Assembly: GCF_014205795.1 (NCBI RefSeq)
Contig: NZ_JACHCN010000002.1
Span: 310,001-374,000 of the forward strand
Origin: Rhodanobacter sp. MP7CTX1
GTDB lineage: Bacteria > Pseudomonadota > Gammaproteobacteria > Xanthomonadales > Rhodanobacteraceae
DNA length: 64,000 nt
Direction: 5' to 3'
Below, piece by piece: positions 9,609 to 19,454 of this stretch. Every line of letters starts with the position of its first letter. Position 1 is the first letter of the stretch. The notes beneath the pieces are model-generated. The model was not told the origin of the DNA. It did no database searches and saw nothing but the letters and a program-made list of their open reading frames with translations. A program made the position numbers and the translations under genes.

Positions 9609-10538
9609 CTACCGATGATTGCGCACAAAGGCCAGCGGATTGACCACCCGGCCGTCGTACCAGACCTCGAAATGCACATGCGACCCGGTCGAGCGACCGG
9701 TGGAACCGGCATCGGCGACCACGTCGCCCACCTGCACATGCTGGCCGGGGCGCACTTCCAGCGCGCTGTTGTGCGCGTAGCGGGTCATGTAGCCGTTGCC
9801 ATGATCAATCTCGATCACGTTGCCGTAGCCACTGCGGACGCCTGCAAACGTCACCATGCCCTCGGCCACGGCATGCACCGGCGTGCCAATTGGAGTGGCG
9901 ATGTCGATCCCGGTATGCCGCGCGGAACGGCCATCGAATGGATCCGCACGCACACCGAAATAGGATGAGATATAGCCTGGCACCGGCATCCCGGTGGGTT
10001 TCAGATTCGATTCGATCTTCGCGTCCAGCAACAGGCTCTGCAGCGCCGACAATTGCGCCTGCTGGATGTCGAACTGGCCGGCAAGCTGGTTGATGCTGCT
10101 GTCCAGCGCCTGCGGCAAGGCGTAAGCACTGCCGCCAACGTCCTCGATACCGCCAACCGGTGGCTGCTGGTCGAAATTGAACTCACCGTCGTCAAGCTTG
10201 CCCACCTGGGCCAGCCGCTCGCCCAAGGCGTTCAGACGGGTGGACTGGGCCTGCAACTGGCCCAATTTGATCGCCAGCGCATCGAGCCCACGCTGGGCAT
10301 CCTGGCGTACACCGCCCAACTGGCCATTCTGCTGTTGAATCTGCTGTTGCAGATCGTGGATTTCACCCAGCGCGCGGTCGCGCGGACTGGCGACCGTCAA
10401 GGCCAGCGCCACCCCTAAGCCTACGCAGCCGAGCACCGCCAGCGTGAGCATCGAAAGCAGCTTCCAGCGCAGGCGCCGATCCGCCAAATCAAGGGTTTTG
10501 GGCAATTTCCTGGCACGTGACACGAGTATGATTTGCAT
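9609..10538 (-). CDS. M23 family metallopeptidase (murein hydrolase-like, membrane-anchored)
   Basis: Predicted LytM-type zinc endopeptidase or cell-wall hydrolase. The chosen ATG at 10538 starts MQIILVSRARKLPKTL; extending upstream would overlap the divergent gene. The 309-residue product has one transmembrane segment near residues 30-50 (LTLAVLGCVGLGVAL), a Gln-rich coiled coil (about 60-110), and a C-terminal M23 domain with the Zn-binding motifs HTGIDIA (HxxxD) and HVHFEVW (HxH). Its conserved place between lpxC and secA in Xanthomonadales suggests an envelope role. It is divergent from the dciA-like gene with a gap of only 26 bp. Confidence 0.93.
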   Translation of the reverse strand: MQIILVSRARKLPKTLDLADRRLRWKLLSMLTLAVLGCVGLGVALALTVASPRDRALGEIHDLQQQIQQQNGQLGGVRQDAQRGLDALAIKLGQLQAQSTRLNALGERLAQVGKLDDGEFNFDQQPPVGGIEDVGGSAYALPQALDSSINQLAGQFDIQQAQLSALQSLLLDAKIESNLKPTGMPVPGYISSYFGVRADPFDGRSARHTGIDIATPIGTPVHAVAEGMVTFAGVRSGYGNVIEIDHGNGYMTRYAHNSALEVRPGQHVQVGDVVADAGSTGRSTGSHVHFEVWYDGRVVNPLAFVRNHR

Positions 10539-10564
10539 GTCTTTCCAAAGTCGAATTCGGCACC

Positions 10565-11086
10565 ATGCAGCGCTTCGCTCCAGCCAGCCCCAATCAGGCC
10601 AAGCCCAATCAGGCCACTTCCCGCCGTATCGGCAATGGACCGAAATCCATCGTCGACTGTGGCTCCTTCGCGACGCTGGCCAAAAAGGCCGGCGCGCTGG
10701 AAGCGCTGGATCGCGCACTACGTCAGACGCTGCCGTCACCGTTACGCGAGCAGGTAAAATTCGCCAACTTGCGCAACGACCGCCTCATCTTTTTGGCGTC
10801 TTCACCGGCTTGGGCATCGCGCCTGCGCTTGATGCAGACACAGATCCTTGCCGCCGCACATGCCATCGGCACATGCGCCAGTTCAGTCACCGTGAAAGTG
10901 GTCCCCCAACCACCGGTTGCAACAGAGCCGGATCGGTCTAAACCGCTTTCGCCCGCCGCAGCCACCCATCTTCGGGCCGCCGCGGCGTCAATCTCAGACC
11001 CCGAACTACGGGTTCTGTTCCTTGAGCTGGCGTCCCTCGCCGAAACCGCTGATTCCGGAGCCGACGGAACGCACCTGGCGCCCTGA
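10565..11086 (+). CDS. DciA-like DUF721 protein
   Basis: 173-residue protein of the DUF721 family, whose studied members (DciA) help load the replicative helicase DnaB in bacteria lacking DnaC. Core family features lie between residues ~35 and 105: ALDRALRQTLPSPLREQVKFANLRNDRLIFLASSPAWASRLRL, followed by VTVKVVPQP. The N-terminus contains a duplicated pentapeptide (NQAKP/NQATS) produced by a 15-bp direct repeat. It is transcribed opposite to the M23 gene from a shared 26-bp gap. Family membership is fairly secure; function is inferred. Confidence 0.85.
   Translation: MQRFAPASPNQAKPNQATSRRIGNGPKSIVDCGSFATLAKKAGALEALDRALRQTLPSPLREQVKFANLRNDRLIFLASSPAWASRLRLMQTQILAAAHAIGTCASSVTVKVVPQPPVATEPDRSKPLSPAAATHLRAAAASISDPELRVLFLELASLAETADSGADGTHLAP
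10591..10620 (+). repeat. 15-bp direct repeat (2 units) in the 5' end of the dciA-like gene
   Basis: Units 10591-10605 and 10606-10620 share CAATCAGGCCA followed by divergent bases. The repeat keeps frame and encodes consecutive pentapeptides NQAKP and NQATS. It lies in the poorly conserved N-terminal tail, ahead of the DUF721 core. Confidence 0.75.
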
Positions 11087-11232
11087 ATCGACTCTTTCCT
11101 GCTTTGGCGGCCCTCATAAGTCGGTCGCAGTCTGTTGCAGAAGGATGGGTTTATACCATGCGCGACCGTTTGGGAACACCGCGGCGCGTATTCAGGGCGT
11201 GAAGAAAACCCGTCAAAGTGTGACTTGCGTCA

Positions 11233-11265
11233 CAAAAAAAGCCGTGTCATAGACACGGCCTTCTT
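11233..11265 (-). terminator. Rho-independent terminator after lpxC
   Basis: Read on the minus strand, an 8-bp GC-rich stem (11252-11259 with 11241-11248), loop TAT, is followed by seven T residues. It sits 40 bp past the lpxC stop. The A-run upstream and CTTCTT downstream on the plus strand give weaker potential for the dciA-like transcript. Confidence 0.85.
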
Positions 11266-11300
11266 GGCTAGTCGGAGCAACCGACGGGCGGCAGGCGGAA

Positions 11301-12215
11301 TCAGATCGCCTGTGCAGGGTGCGCGTAGGAGATCGGCGAGGTGGCCGGATCGTCCTGATAGCTGACCTCTTCCCACGCCGTGGCGTCGGCCATCAACGTG
11401 CGCAGCAACTTGTTGTTGAGCTCATGGCCGGATTTGTGTGCGTGGTAGGCGCCAATCAGGCTGTGGCCAAGCAGGTACAGATCGCCGATCGCGTCGAGAA
11501 TCTTGTGTTTGACGAACTCGTCCTCGTAGCGCAGGCCGTCTTCGTTCAATACGCGGTAGTCATCCAACACCACGGCGTTGTCCATCGAGCCGCCCAGCGC
11601 CAGGTTCTGCTCGCGCATCGCCTCGATGTCACGCATGAAGCCGAAGGTGCGTGCGCGACTCACTTCCTTGACGAAGGAGGTGGTGGAGAAATCGATTTCC
11701 GCACGGGAGGTACGTTTGCTGATGATCGGGTGATTGAAGTCGATCGAGAAGCCGACCTTGAAGCCCTCGAACGGATCGAAGCTGGCCCACTTGTCGCCGT
11801 CCTGCACTTTCACCGACTTCTTGATGCGGATGAAGCGCTTCGCCACATTCTGTTCTTCGATACCGGCCGATTGCAGCAGGAACACGAAGGGCCCGGCGCT
11901 GCCATCCATGATCGGCACTTCCGGCGCTGACAGGTCGACGTAGGCATTGTCGATGCCCAGGCCAGCCATTGCCGACAGCAGATGCTCGACCGTGGAAACG
12001 CGGGCGGCACCATTGACCAGCGTGGTCGACAGTCGAGTGTCGCCGACGTTGTCCTGGCGGGCGCGAATGTCCACCGGCGGATTGAGATCCGTGCGGCGAA
12101 AGATGATGCCGGTGTTCGGCGCTGCCGGACGTAGCGTCATGTACACCTTGTCGCCGGTGTGCAAGCCGACACCGGTGGCTCGGATGATATTTTTAAGCGT
12201 ACGCTGCTTGATCAT
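11301..12215 (-). CDS. lpxC: UDP-3-O-acyl-N-acetylglucosamine deacetylase
   Basis: Zinc deacetylase catalysing the committed step of lipid A synthesis. Starting at 12215 ([21 protein letters not shown]) gives 304 residues, the normal length; an upstream in-frame start adds 25 unconserved residues. Zn ligands are visible as the His of [14 protein letters not shown] (residue 78) and the His and Asp of [16 protein letters not shown]; the catalytic His is in [12 protein letters not shown]. The C-terminal tail is short; in E. coli the LpxC tail is the FtsH degradation signal. A candidate promoter of its own lies at 12257-12284, and a terminator follows. Confidence 0.97.
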   Translation of the reverse strand: MIKQRTLKNIIRATGVGLHTGDKVYMTLRPAAPNTGIIFRRTDLNPPVDIRARQDNVGDTRLSTTLVNGAARVSTVEHLLSAMAGLGIDNAYVDLSAPEVPIMDGSAGPFVFLLQSAGIEEQNVAKRFIRIKKSVKVQDGDKWASFDPFEGFKVGFSIDFNHPIISKRTSRAEIDFSTTSFVKEVSRARTFGFMRDIEAMREQNLALGGSMDNAVVLDDYRVLNEDGLRYEDEFVKHKILDAIGDLYLLGHSLIGAYHAHKSGHELNNKLLRTLMADATAWEEVSYQDDPATSPISYAHPAQAI

Positions 12216-12256
12216 TTTTGTTGGTACCTGTGGAGGTAGCAGCCAATCAGGAGCGG

Positions 12257-12284
12257 ATGCTAACACAGTTTTAACCTGTGGCAA
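12257..12284 (-). promoter_or_regulatory. Candidate sigma70 promoter of lpxC
   Basis: On the minus strand: -35 TTGCCA (12279-12284), 16-bp spacer, -10 TAGCAT (12257-12262), about 42 bp before the lpxC start. The spacer holds a CACAG/CTGTG inverted repeat. Both boxes match consensus only partly, so this is a prediction. Confidence 0.5.
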
Positions 12285-12699
12285 TAGCAAACCGTACCGT
12301 ACAGTATGATTGGACCTTCATGTTTCTTTCATCCTTGAGATGGAGGACATTCGGACCCTGCTCCCCGACCAAGCATCTGCGCATCGACGCGACGTCCGTG
12401 CCTGGGACGGGAATCCGGCACGAACATCGGACCGGCCATAGCGGGCAAACCCGCCTGGCTGTGGTCTTGCGCCATCCAGGCGCATCGTCTCGTCGCTACT
12501 CGCATGAGCACCTGACTGGCCGTTGCCTATCAACACATTCCGTCGCTAAAGAAAGCCGACCGAAACTGAATTGGTCAAGCCGCGGACGGAACGGCCGCAA
12601 CTGACACGATGGTTGACTGACAAGCCCAACGGGCGTTTGTTCAATTTTTTTGCATCTCCTTAACGTTAATTTGCGCTATTCAGGTTGAGTCGACCCGCT
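12285..12699. other. Non-coding gap between ftsZ and lpxC
   Basis: About 415 bp with no convincing gene on either strand; the short open frames lack ribosome sites and family-like sequence. Downstream of ftsZ on the minus strand are a TTAACGTTAA palindrome (12659-12668) and a small GCCC-GTT-GGGC hairpin (12629-12639) flanked by an A/T-rich stretch, which may end the ftsZ transcript but is weak. The gap is unusually long for an ftsZ-lpxC junction. Confidence 0.5.
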
Positions 12700-13887
12700 T
12701 CAGTCGGCCTGACGACGCAGAAACGCTGGAATATCCAGGTAGTCGAAGCCCGGCTCAGCACCCTTTCCGGGAGCCACGGCGGCCTCTGCACGGTTAGTGC
12801 TGCTGATGGTCATCTCCGGTTGCGCGTAGTCCACTACTTCATTGCCGGTACCGGTACGCAGCACCACGGGCCGCGGGCGCATCTGCACCTGCTGGGTCTC
12901 GACCATGCGGATCGACTGGCGCGAAGCCACGGCACGGTTGAGGCCGGTGGCCACCACGGTGACACGCACGTCGTCCTTCATTTCCGGGTCAAGCGAGGTG
13001 CCGATCACCACGGTGGCGTCTTCGCTGGCGAAGTCATGGATGATCCGGCCGATCTCGTCGAACTCGCGCATGGTCAGGTTCGGACCGGCCGTGACGTTGA
13101 CCAGGATGCCGCAGGCGCCGTTGAGATTGACGTCTTCCAGCAGCGGGTTCTTGATCGCCGCCTCGGCAGCCGCCTGTGCGCGGTCGTCGCCACGAGCCGT
13201 ACCCGAGCCCATCATCGCCAAGCCCATTTCTGACATCACGGTGCGCACGTCGGCAAAGTCGACATTGATCAGGCCCGGGGCGGTGATCAGGTCGGCAATG
13301 CCCTGCACGGCGCCCTGCAACACGTCATTGGCGGCCTTGAACGCATTCAGCAGGGTGACTTCGCGGCCGAGCACGCTGAGCAGCTTCTCGTTTGGCACGG
13401 TGATCAAGGAGTCGACATGCTGCGACAAGTCCTCGATACCCTTCAGGGCGACCTGCATGCGCCGGCGACCCTCGAACGGGAACGGCTTGGTGACCACCGC
13501 CACGGTGAGGATGCCCTTTTCCTTGGCCAGCTGTGCCACCACCGGCGCCGCGCCGGTACCGGTACCACCGCCCATGCCGGCGGTGATGAACACCATGTCG
13601 GCCCCTTCGAGCATGGCCTCGATGCGCTCACGGTCTTCCAGTGCGGCCTGACGGCCGACCTCGGGGTTGGCGCCGGCACCGAGACCCTTGGTCACGTTGC
13701 CGCCCAGCTGCAAGTGGGTGCGCGAGCTGCAGCTGGTCATTGCTTGCGCGTCGGTGTTGGCGACGATGAATTCGACGCCTTCGATATTGGCATTCAGCAT
13801 GTGCGCCACGGCATTGCCGCCACCACCGCCTACGCCAATCACTTTGATCACTGCATTGGGTGCTAGTTTTTCAATCAGTTCAAACAT
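12700..13887 (-). CDS. ftsZ: Cell division GTPase FtsZ
   Basis: Tubulin homologue that polymerises into the Z ring. The 395-residue protein shows VIGVGGGGGNAVAHML at the N-terminus, the tubulin signature GGGTGTGAAP (about residue 107) and the T7-loop region with NVDFADVRTVMSEMG. The C-terminal conserved peptide that binds FtsA/ZipA is FDYLDIPAFLRRQ. The linker before it is short (about 50 residues). It is separated from ftsA by 132 bp, which contains no other gene and an A-rich stretch, so extra ftsZ promoters may lie there or inside ftsA, as in E. coli. Confidence 0.98.
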   Translation of the reverse strand: MFELIEKLAPNAVIKVIGVGGGGGNAVAHMLNANIEGVEFIVANTDAQAMTSCSSRTHLQLGGNVTKGLGAGANPEVGRQAALEDRERIEAMLEGADMVFITAGMGGGTGTGAAPVVAQLAKEKGILTVAVVTKPFPFEGRRRMQVALKGIEDLSQHVDSLITVPNEKLLSVLGREVTLLNAFKAANDVLQGAVQGIADLITAPGLINVDFADVRTVMSEMGLAMMGSGTARGDDRAQAAAEAAIKNPLLEDVNLNGACGILVNVTAGPNLTMREFDEIGRIIHDFASEDATVVIGTSLDPEMKDDVRVTVVATGLNRAVASRQSIRMVETQQVQMRPRPVVLRTGTGNEVVDYAQPEMTISSTNRAEAAVAPGKGAEPGFDYLDIPAFLRRQAD

Positions 13888-14019
13888 TTCCCGTCCTCCG
13901 TAGAGTTGTTGTCGTTGTAACCATGGAACGCGACACCTGCCGGTCCACGGTGGTGGGCAAACATCCTTTCGCCCTTGGTGGCGCTCCCTGCACCACCAAA
14001 AAAAATCAATGTGCCGCTG

Positions 14020-15252
14020 TCAGAAATTCCTGGTAATCCAGCCACGCAACTTGCCAACCAGCCCGCCGACGTTGCCGCCGACCGGCCCACTGCCGCGCAT
14101 GCCGCCCGCGCGCATGCCGTGCAGCAGCAGGCCCACCCCGGTGGAGTGCAGCGGGCTGGAGACGACTTCGCCGAGGCCGCTGATCTGCTGCGGCACGCCA
14201 ATGCGCACCATCTTGTGGAAGATCTCCTCGGCCAGCTCCAGCGCGCCTTCCATCTTCGAGGCGCCGCCCGTCAGCACCACTCCGGCAGCCACCAAACTCT
14301 CGTAGCCGGAGCGGCGCAGCTGGTCCTGCACCATCTCGAAGATTTCCTCGTAGCGCGCCTGCACACTCTGTGCGAGCGACTGCCGCGCGAGACGGCGCGG
14401 CGGACGATCGCCGACGCTGGGGACCTGAATAGTCTCCTCGGCATGCGCCAGCCCTGTCTGCGCACAGGCGTACTTGATCTTGATTTCCTCCGCATGCGCG
14501 GTCGGCGTGTGCACGCCATAGGCGATATCGCTGGTGACCTGATCGCCGCCGACCGGCAGCGAGGCGGTATAGCGGATCGAGCCCTGGGTATAGATCGCGA
14601 TGTCGGTAGTGCCGGCGCCGATGTCGACCAGGCACACGCCGAGCTCGCGCTCGTCGTCGGTCAGCACGGCCTTCGCACTGGCCAAGGCTGACGGCACCAG
14701 TTCGTCCACCGACAGTCCGCAACGCTGGATGCACTTGCTGATGTTCTGCACCGCGGCGGCCGCACCGGTAACCAGATGAACGTTTGCCTCGAGCCGCACG
14801 CCGCTCATGCCCACCGGTGAGCGGATACCGTCCTGGCCGTCGATGCGGTATTCCTGCGACTCCTTGTAGAGCACCTTGCGGTCAGCCGGGATCGCCACCG
14901 CGCTGGCCGCTTCCAGCACTTGCTCCAGGTCAGCCGCGGTCACTTCACGGTCGCGGATCGCTGCGTTGCCGTGTGAGTTGCGGGTTTCCAGATGGCTGCC
15001 GGAGATCGATGCGTACACTGACCTAATGTCGCAGCCGGCCATAAGCTCGGCTTCTTCCACCGCGCGCTGGATCGAGTGCACGGTCGATTCGATGTCGACC
15101 ACCGAGCCGCGTTTCATGCCGCGGGAGACATGCGTACCGATGCCGATCACCGTGATCGGCTCGCCTGGCTCGTACTCGCCGACGATCGCCACCACTTTCG
15201 AGGTGCCGATATCAAGACCGACTACCAGTTGTTTGTCGTTGCGCGGTTTCAT
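14020..15252 (-). CDS. ftsA: Cell division protein FtsA
   Basis: Actin-like membrane tether for FtsZ. The start at 15252 ([20 protein letters not shown]) overlaps the ftsQ stop as ATGA and gives 410 residues (E. coli 420); a longer upstream open frame is only the antisense-free readthrough of ftsQ DNA. Phosphate-1 (LDIGTSKVVAIVGE), the 1C domain, phosphate-2 (LVDIGAGTTDIAIYT) and adenosine (VVLTGGASKMEG) motifs are present. The C-terminal amphipathic membrane-targeting helix is KLRGWITRNF. It is translationally coupled to ftsQ. Confidence 0.97.
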   Translation of the reverse strand: MKPRNDKQLVVGLDIGTSKVVAIVGEYEPGEPITVIGIGTHVSRGMKRGSVVDIESTVHSIQRAVEEAELMAGCDIRSVYASISGSHLETRNSHGNAAIRDREVTAADLEQVLEAASAVAIPADRKVLYKESQEYRIDGQDGIRSPVGMSGVRLEANVHLVTGAAAAVQNISKCIQRCGLSVDELVPSALASAKAVLTDDERELGVCLVDIGAGTTDIAIYTQGSIRYTASLPVGGDQVTSDIAYGVHTPTAHAEEIKIKYACAQTGLAHAEETIQVPSVGDRPPRRLARQSLAQSVQARYEEIFEMVQDQLRRSGYESLVAAGVVLTGGASKMEGALELAEEIFHKMVRIGVPQQISGLGEVVSSPLHSTGVGLLLHGMRAGGMRGSGPVGGNVGGLVGKLRGWITRNF

Positions 15253-15986
15253 GTGCGGGGCGAGCCTCCAGCGTGGGTAGCGACCGGCAACTGCGGCCAG
15301 CGCACGGCAAATCCATTGGTGTAGCGAAGATCGGCGTAGGTGAAGCCGTCGGTATGACCGGCCATCAACTGCGGGTAGACATTGAGGAAACGGTGCAACC
15401 GTCGGCCAGCCTGATCGCGATCGCCGATCACGATCTGCGCGCCGCTGGCGGTCGTGACGCTCCAGCTGCCGCGCTCGGTCAGCGCAACGCCGGTGATCAG
15501 CAGATGGGTGCCGGCGAACGCCTTCAGCGTGTCCGCATAGAAGCTCACCACTTCGGCCAGCCGCGCATCCGGCCCACGCAGATCCGGCAATGCATCGGTG
15601 TCGGTCGCACCCGGCGCGTCGAACACCAGGCCTTGCCGGCTGATCAGCTGTTTGTCGTTCCAGCGCGCGAACGGCTGACGTTCGTAGATGCGCAGCAGCA
15701 AGGTATCCGGCCAGCGCTTGCGTGCCTCCACCGACTCCACCCACGGCAAGGCAGCGACGGCTTTCTGCACCGAGTCGAGATCCAGTGCGAAGAAGCCCTT
15801 GCCGAGGCGCGGCAACACCACGGCGCGGATTTCGGGCGCACTCACATGCTTGAACTCCGCCTGCACGGTCAGCTCGGTCACCGGCCAGCGATTGGCCGCA
15901 AACCATCCGCGCAGCACGCCGACGATCGGCAGCGCGATCAGCGCAATGGCCAAACACCAGGCAACGAAGCGAACGGCTCCTCTCAT
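15249..15986 (-). CDS. ftsQ: Cell division protein FtsQ
   Basis: Bitopic divisome protein that bridges early and late division proteins through FtsB/FtsL. The 245-residue form starts at 15986 with an ATGA overlap on the ddlB stop; an in-frame start 39 bp upstream inside ddlB is possible. A single transmembrane helix (residues ~8-28) is followed by a POTRA domain ([22 protein letters not shown], about 35-100, with [30 protein letters not shown]) and the beta domain ending near [15 protein letters not shown]. Confidence 0.95.
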   Translation of the reverse strand: MRGAVRFVAWCLAIALIALPIVGVLRGWFAANRWPVTELTVQAEFKHVSAPEIRAVVLPRLGKGFFALDLDSVQKAVAALPWVESVEARKRWPDTLLLRIYERQPFARWNDKQLISRQGLVFDAPGATDTDALPDLRGPDARLAEVVSFYADTLKAFAGTHLLITGVALTERGSWSVTTASGAQIVIGDRDQAGRRLHRFLNVYPQLMAGHTDGFTYADLRYTNGFAVRWPQLPVATHAGGSPRT

Positions 15987-16948
15987 GCGCCCCCCCGGAA
16001 ACTGGTTTCGAGCACGCGCCAGCACAGTTCCTGGTAATCGACGCCCGCAGCCGCAGCCGCCTTCGGCACCAGCGAGTGCGAGGTCATGCCCGGCGCAGTG
16101 TTCACTTCCAGCAGCCAGTTGCGACCGGCGGCATCGCGCATCACATCGACCCTACCCCAGCCGGCACAGCCGAGGGCATCGAACGCATCCAGTGACAGCG
16201 CGCGTATGTCACTTTCAGCCGCGCCGTCGAGGCCGGGGCAGATGTATTGAGTGTCTTCGGCGATGTACTTCGCGTTGTAGTCGTAGAACGCCGCCTTCGG
16301 CACGATATGGATGCTCGGCAACACCTCGCGACCGAGAATCGCGACGGTCAGCTCGTCGCCCTCGATCAGTGTCTCCATCAGCAGGTCGCCCGGATATTTC
16401 ACCGCGAGCTTGACTGCCTCATCCAGATCGCTTTCCGCAAACACGCGGGTCACACCGACGCTGGAACCTTCGGAAGCGGGCTTCACGATCAGCGGGAAAC
16501 CAATCTGGCGCGCCGCCGCATGCACATCCGCACCGCGCGGCAATGCGGCGAATTTCGGTGTCGGCAATCCGAGCGACTGCCACACCCGCTTGGAGCGCGT
16601 CTTGTCCATCGACAGCGCGGAGCCGAGCACGCCTGAACCCGTATACGGTACGTTGAGCGACTCCAGCGCTCCCTGCAGCACACCATCCTCACCACCGCCA
16701 TGCTGGCCGTGCAGGATGTTGAACACGCGGGCGAAGTGACCGGCGCGCAGTGCGTCCAGTAGAGCAGGAATTCCGTCGATCGCATGCGCATCGATACCCC
16801 GCGCCTGCAGCGCGGCCAGCACGTTGCGGCCGGAATCGAGCGACACTTCGCGCTCGGCCGAGCTACCGCCCATCACCACGGCGACGCGGCCGAACTGGGC
16901 GGGATCGGTGATCCTGCTGCTGATCTTGTTGACGTTGTCGCTGTTCAC
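15983..16948 (-). CDS. ddlB: D-alanine-D-alanine ligase
   Basis: ATP-grasp ligase making D-Ala-D-Ala, the terminal dipeptide of peptidoglycan precursors. 321 residues. Motifs: [17 protein letters not shown] (N-terminal signature with the catalytic Glu), [32 protein letters not shown] (ATP-binding) and [20 protein letters not shown] (Mg-binding, substrate loop). It shares a 4-bp ATGA overlap with murC upstream and another with ftsQ downstream, the order seen in E. coli. Confidence 0.97.
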   Translation of the reverse strand: MNSDNVNKISSRITDPAQFGRVAVVMGGSSAEREVSLDSGRNVLAALQARGIDAHAIDGIPALLDALRAGHFARVFNILHGQHGGGEDGVLQGALESLNVPYTGSGVLGSALSMDKTRSKRVWQSLGLPTPKFAALPRGADVHAAARQIGFPLIVKPASEGSSVGVTRVFAESDLDEAVKLAVKYPGDLLMETLIEGDELTVAILGREVLPSIHIVPKAAFYDYNAKYIAEDTQYICPGLDGAAESDIRALSLDAFDALGCAGWGRVDVMRDAAGRNWLLEVNTAPGMTSHSLVPKAAAAAGVDYQELCWRVLETSFRGGA

Positions 16949-18384
16949 TTGCCTGTCCTCAGATGGCCGGCCTGCGCCAGCTCAAGCGCCGCCGTGCCGA
17001 TGTCGCCGGCACCCAGCAACAACAGCAGATCGCCGTCATGCAACAGGGTCGGCAAGGTGTCTTTCAATTCACGCGGATGCTCGATCAGTACCGGGTCGAC
17101 CTTGCCGCGCGCACGTACGGCGCGCGCCAGCGCGCGGCCATCGGCACCGGCAATAGGCGCCTCACCCGCCGGATAGACGTCCGTCAGCACCAGCACGTCG
17201 GCCTCGGCCAGCACGTTCGCGAAGTCATCCAGCAGATCGCGCGTGCGGCTGTAGCGATGTGGCTGGAAACCAACCACCAGGCGGCGATCCGGCCAGCCAC
17301 CGCGCGCCGCGGCGAACACCGCGGCGAGCTCGCGCGGATGATGGCCATAGTCGTCGATCAGCAACACACTGCCTTGATCAAGCATGATGTCGCCGCGTCG
17401 GTGGAAGCGCCGGCCGACGCCCTGGAAGTGCTCCAGTGCATGCGCGATCGCGCGTGCCTCGACACCCAGCTGCCAGCCGATCGCGGCAGCGGCCAAAGCG
17501 TTCAGCACGTTGTGCCGGCCTGGCAGATTGAGCTTGACTGGCAGCGGTTCGTCGCGACCCGGCAACAGCAGGTTGAAATGCATTTCGAAGCCGTGCTGGG
17601 TCAGATCCACCGCGCGCACGTCGGCGTCCGGGGTATCGATGCCGTACGTCATCACGCGGCGCGGGGTGGACTTCGCCAACTCGGCAACTTCCGGATCGTC
17701 CACACACAACACGGCCAGTCCATAGAACGGCAGCCGATGCAGGAAATCGGCAAACGCCTTCTTCACCTGCGCGAAGTCGCCGCCATAGTTTTCAAGATGA
17801 TCGACGTCGATATTGGTGACCGCAGCGATCACTGGCGACAACATCAGGAACGAACCATCCGATTCGTCAGCTTCCGCCACCAGATACTGGCCCGTGCCCA
17901 GCCGTGCATTCGCGCCAGCCGCATTCAGCTGACCACCGATCACGAACGTCGGGTCATAGCCAGCCTCGGCCAGCACGCTGGCGGTGAGACTGGTGGTGGT
18001 GGTCTTGCCGTGGGTACCGGCAATGGCGACGCCGCGGCGGAAACGCATCAGCTCGCCGAGCATCTCCGCCCGCGGTATCACCGGGATGCGCGCGGCACGC
18101 GCCGTCACCAGCTCGGGGTTATCCTGTTTGATCGCGCTCGAGGTGACCACCACGTCGGCATCGCCCACATGTTCGGCGGCATGACCGACATGCACGGTGA
18201 TGCCCAGCTGCTGAAGCCGCTGAGCCGTCGACGAATTCGCGCGGTCCGAACCGGATACCGCGTATCCCAGATTGTGCAGCACCTCGGCGATGCCGCTCAT
18301 GCCGACACCACCAATACCGATGAAGTGCACCCGACGAAACGTGCTCATCAGATCTTCGTGCGCATGCAGGCGACGGGGCGTCAT
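16945..18384 (-). CDS. murC: UDP-N-acetylmuramate-L-alanine ligase
   Basis: Adds L-alanine to UDP-MurNAc, first of the Mur ligases. The 479-residue reading starts at 18384 with an ATGA overlap on murG; an internal Met ([14 protein letters not shown]) 36 bp later is a possible alternative. The UDP-binding Rossmann motif [15 protein letters not shown] is near residue 20, the ATP P-loop [16 protein letters not shown] near 122, and the C-terminal Mur-ligase domain contains [13 protein letters not shown] and [12 protein letters not shown]. Length and order match the family. Confidence 0.97.
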   Translation of the reverse strand: MTPRRLHAHEDLMSTFRRVHFIGIGGVGMSGIAEVLHNLGYAVSGSDRANSSTAQRLQQLGITVHVGHAAEHVGDADVVVTSSAIKQDNPELVTARAARIPVIPRAEMLGELMRFRRGVAIAGTHGKTTTTSLTASVLAEAGYDPTFVIGGQLNAAGANARLGTGQYLVAEADESDGSFLMLSPVIAAVTNIDVDHLENYGGDFAQVKKAFADFLHRLPFYGLAVLCVDDPEVAELAKSTPRRVMTYGIDTPDADVRAVDLTQHGFEMHFNLLLPGRDEPLPVKLNLPGRHNVLNALAAAAIGWQLGVEARAIAHALEHFQGVGRRFHRRGDIMLDQGSVLLIDDYGHHPRELAAVFAAARGGWPDRRLVVGFQPHRYSRTRDLLDDFANVLAEADVLVLTDVYPAGEAPIAGADGRALARAVRARGKVDPVLIEHPRELKDTLPTLLHDGDLLLLLGAGDIGTAALELAQAGHLRTGK

Positions 18385-19454
18385 GCGGCGACCTCCATGC
18401 AGGCGCGCGCGATGACTTGGGCCGCGTCGGGCTTGGCCAGGGTGCGGGCCGCAACGGCCATCGCGATCATCCGCGGGCGATCCTGCAACAGCGATGTCAG
18501 CCGCTGCGCCAATTGCTGTACGTCCAGATCACGCTCCTGAATCAACTCGGCGGCGCCGACCGCCACCAGTACTTCGCCGTTGCGTGTTTGGTGGTCGTCC
18601 ACCGCGTGCGGAAATGGCACCAGCAGCGCGCCGAGTCCCGCGGCCGTGAGTTCGGCCAGAGTCAGCGCGCCGGCACGGCACACGGCTAGATCGGCCCAAC
18701 CGTAGCTGGCCGCCATGTCGTCGATGAACGGCACTACTTGTGCCTCGACGCCGGCATTCGCATAGGCCTCGCGTGCCTCGTCGAGACCGCGGCTGCCCGC
18801 TTGATGCAACACCTCTGGACGCTCGGACGCCGTCAATTGCGACAACGCCTGCGGCAACACCTGGTTCAAGGCGCGCGCGCCAAGGCTCCCGCCGAGCACC
18901 AACAGCCGCGGCTTGCCACTGCGGCCAGCCATGCGCTGCGTCGGTATCGGCAGCGCCGCAATCGCGCCGCGCACCGGATTGCCGACCCATTCGGCCTGCG
19001 GCAGCGCATCGGCAAAACCGGCCAGCACGCGTTTGGCGATCGTGGCCAGCTTGCGATTGGTGAAACCGGCCACGCGATTCTGTTCATGCACCAGCAATGG
19101 CCGCCGCAGCAACCATGCGGCGAGACCACCGGGACCCGCCACGTAGCCGCCCATCGACAGCACGCTGCGCGGCTTGATCCTGCGCAATACCAGCAGCGAC
19201 GCACACAACGCCCGCAGCAGCATCAGCGGCGCCAGCAAGCGTGTCTTCAAACCTTTGCCGCGCAGGCCGCCGACTGCCACGGTGTGCAGCTCGAGCTGAT
19301 GTGCCGGCACCACGCGAGTCTCCATGCCACCCACGGCTCCCAGCCAAACCACCGGCACGCCTTGGGCACGCAGACACTCGGCAACAGCCAAGCCGGGAAA
19401 GATGTGGCCGCCGGTGCCGCCGGCCATGATCAGGACGGGTGCTGATGCGTTCAT
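18381..19454 (-). CDS. murG: UDP-GlcNAc:undecaprenyl-PP-MurNAc-pentapeptide GlcNAc transferase
   Basis: Peripheral membrane glycosyltransferase that converts lipid I to lipid II. 357 residues. The N-terminal glycine-rich loop is IMAGGTGGHIFPGLAVAE and the second loop is VLGGSLGARALNQVLP; the UDP-GlcNAc site is in CRAGALTLAELTAAGLGALLVPFPHAVDDHQTRN. It overlaps ftsW upstream and murC downstream by four bases each (ATGA), so the three are translated as a block. Confidence 0.97.
   Translation of the reverse strand: MNASAPVLIMAGGTGGHIFPGLAVAECLRAQGVPVVWLGAVGGMETRVVPAHQLELHTVAVGGLRGKGLKTRLLAPLMLLRALCASLLVLRRIKPRSVLSMGGYVAGPGGLAAWLLRRPLLVHEQNRVAGFTNRKLATIAKRVLAGFADALPQAEWVGNPVRGAIAALPIPTQRMAGRSGKPRLLVLGGSLGARALNQVLPQALSQLTASERPEVLHQAGSRGLDEAREAYANAGVEAQVVPFIDDMAASYGWADLAVCRAGALTLAELTAAGLGALLVPFPHAVDDHQTRNGEVLVAVGAAELIQERDLDVQQLAQRLTSLLQDRPRMIAMAVAARTLAKPDAAQVIARACMEVAA

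Noticed and set aside
7061..9643. 860-codon open frame on the plus strand opposite secA
   Set aside because: It is the mirror of the GC-rich secA codons; the His/Gln/Leu-rich translation has no family features and secA is certain.
12278..12604. 108-codon plus-strand frame between lpxC and ftsZ
   Set aside because: No ribosome site, Arg/Ser/His-rich translation and no family resemblance.
15253..15957. Long N-terminal extension of ftsA on the minus strand
   Set aside because: It reads ftsQ DNA in another frame; the ATGA overlap and family start place the ftsA start at 15252.
16963..18540. 525-codon plus-strand frame opposite murC
   Set aside because: Antisense shadow of murC with no recognisable motifs; the minus-strand gene is unambiguous.
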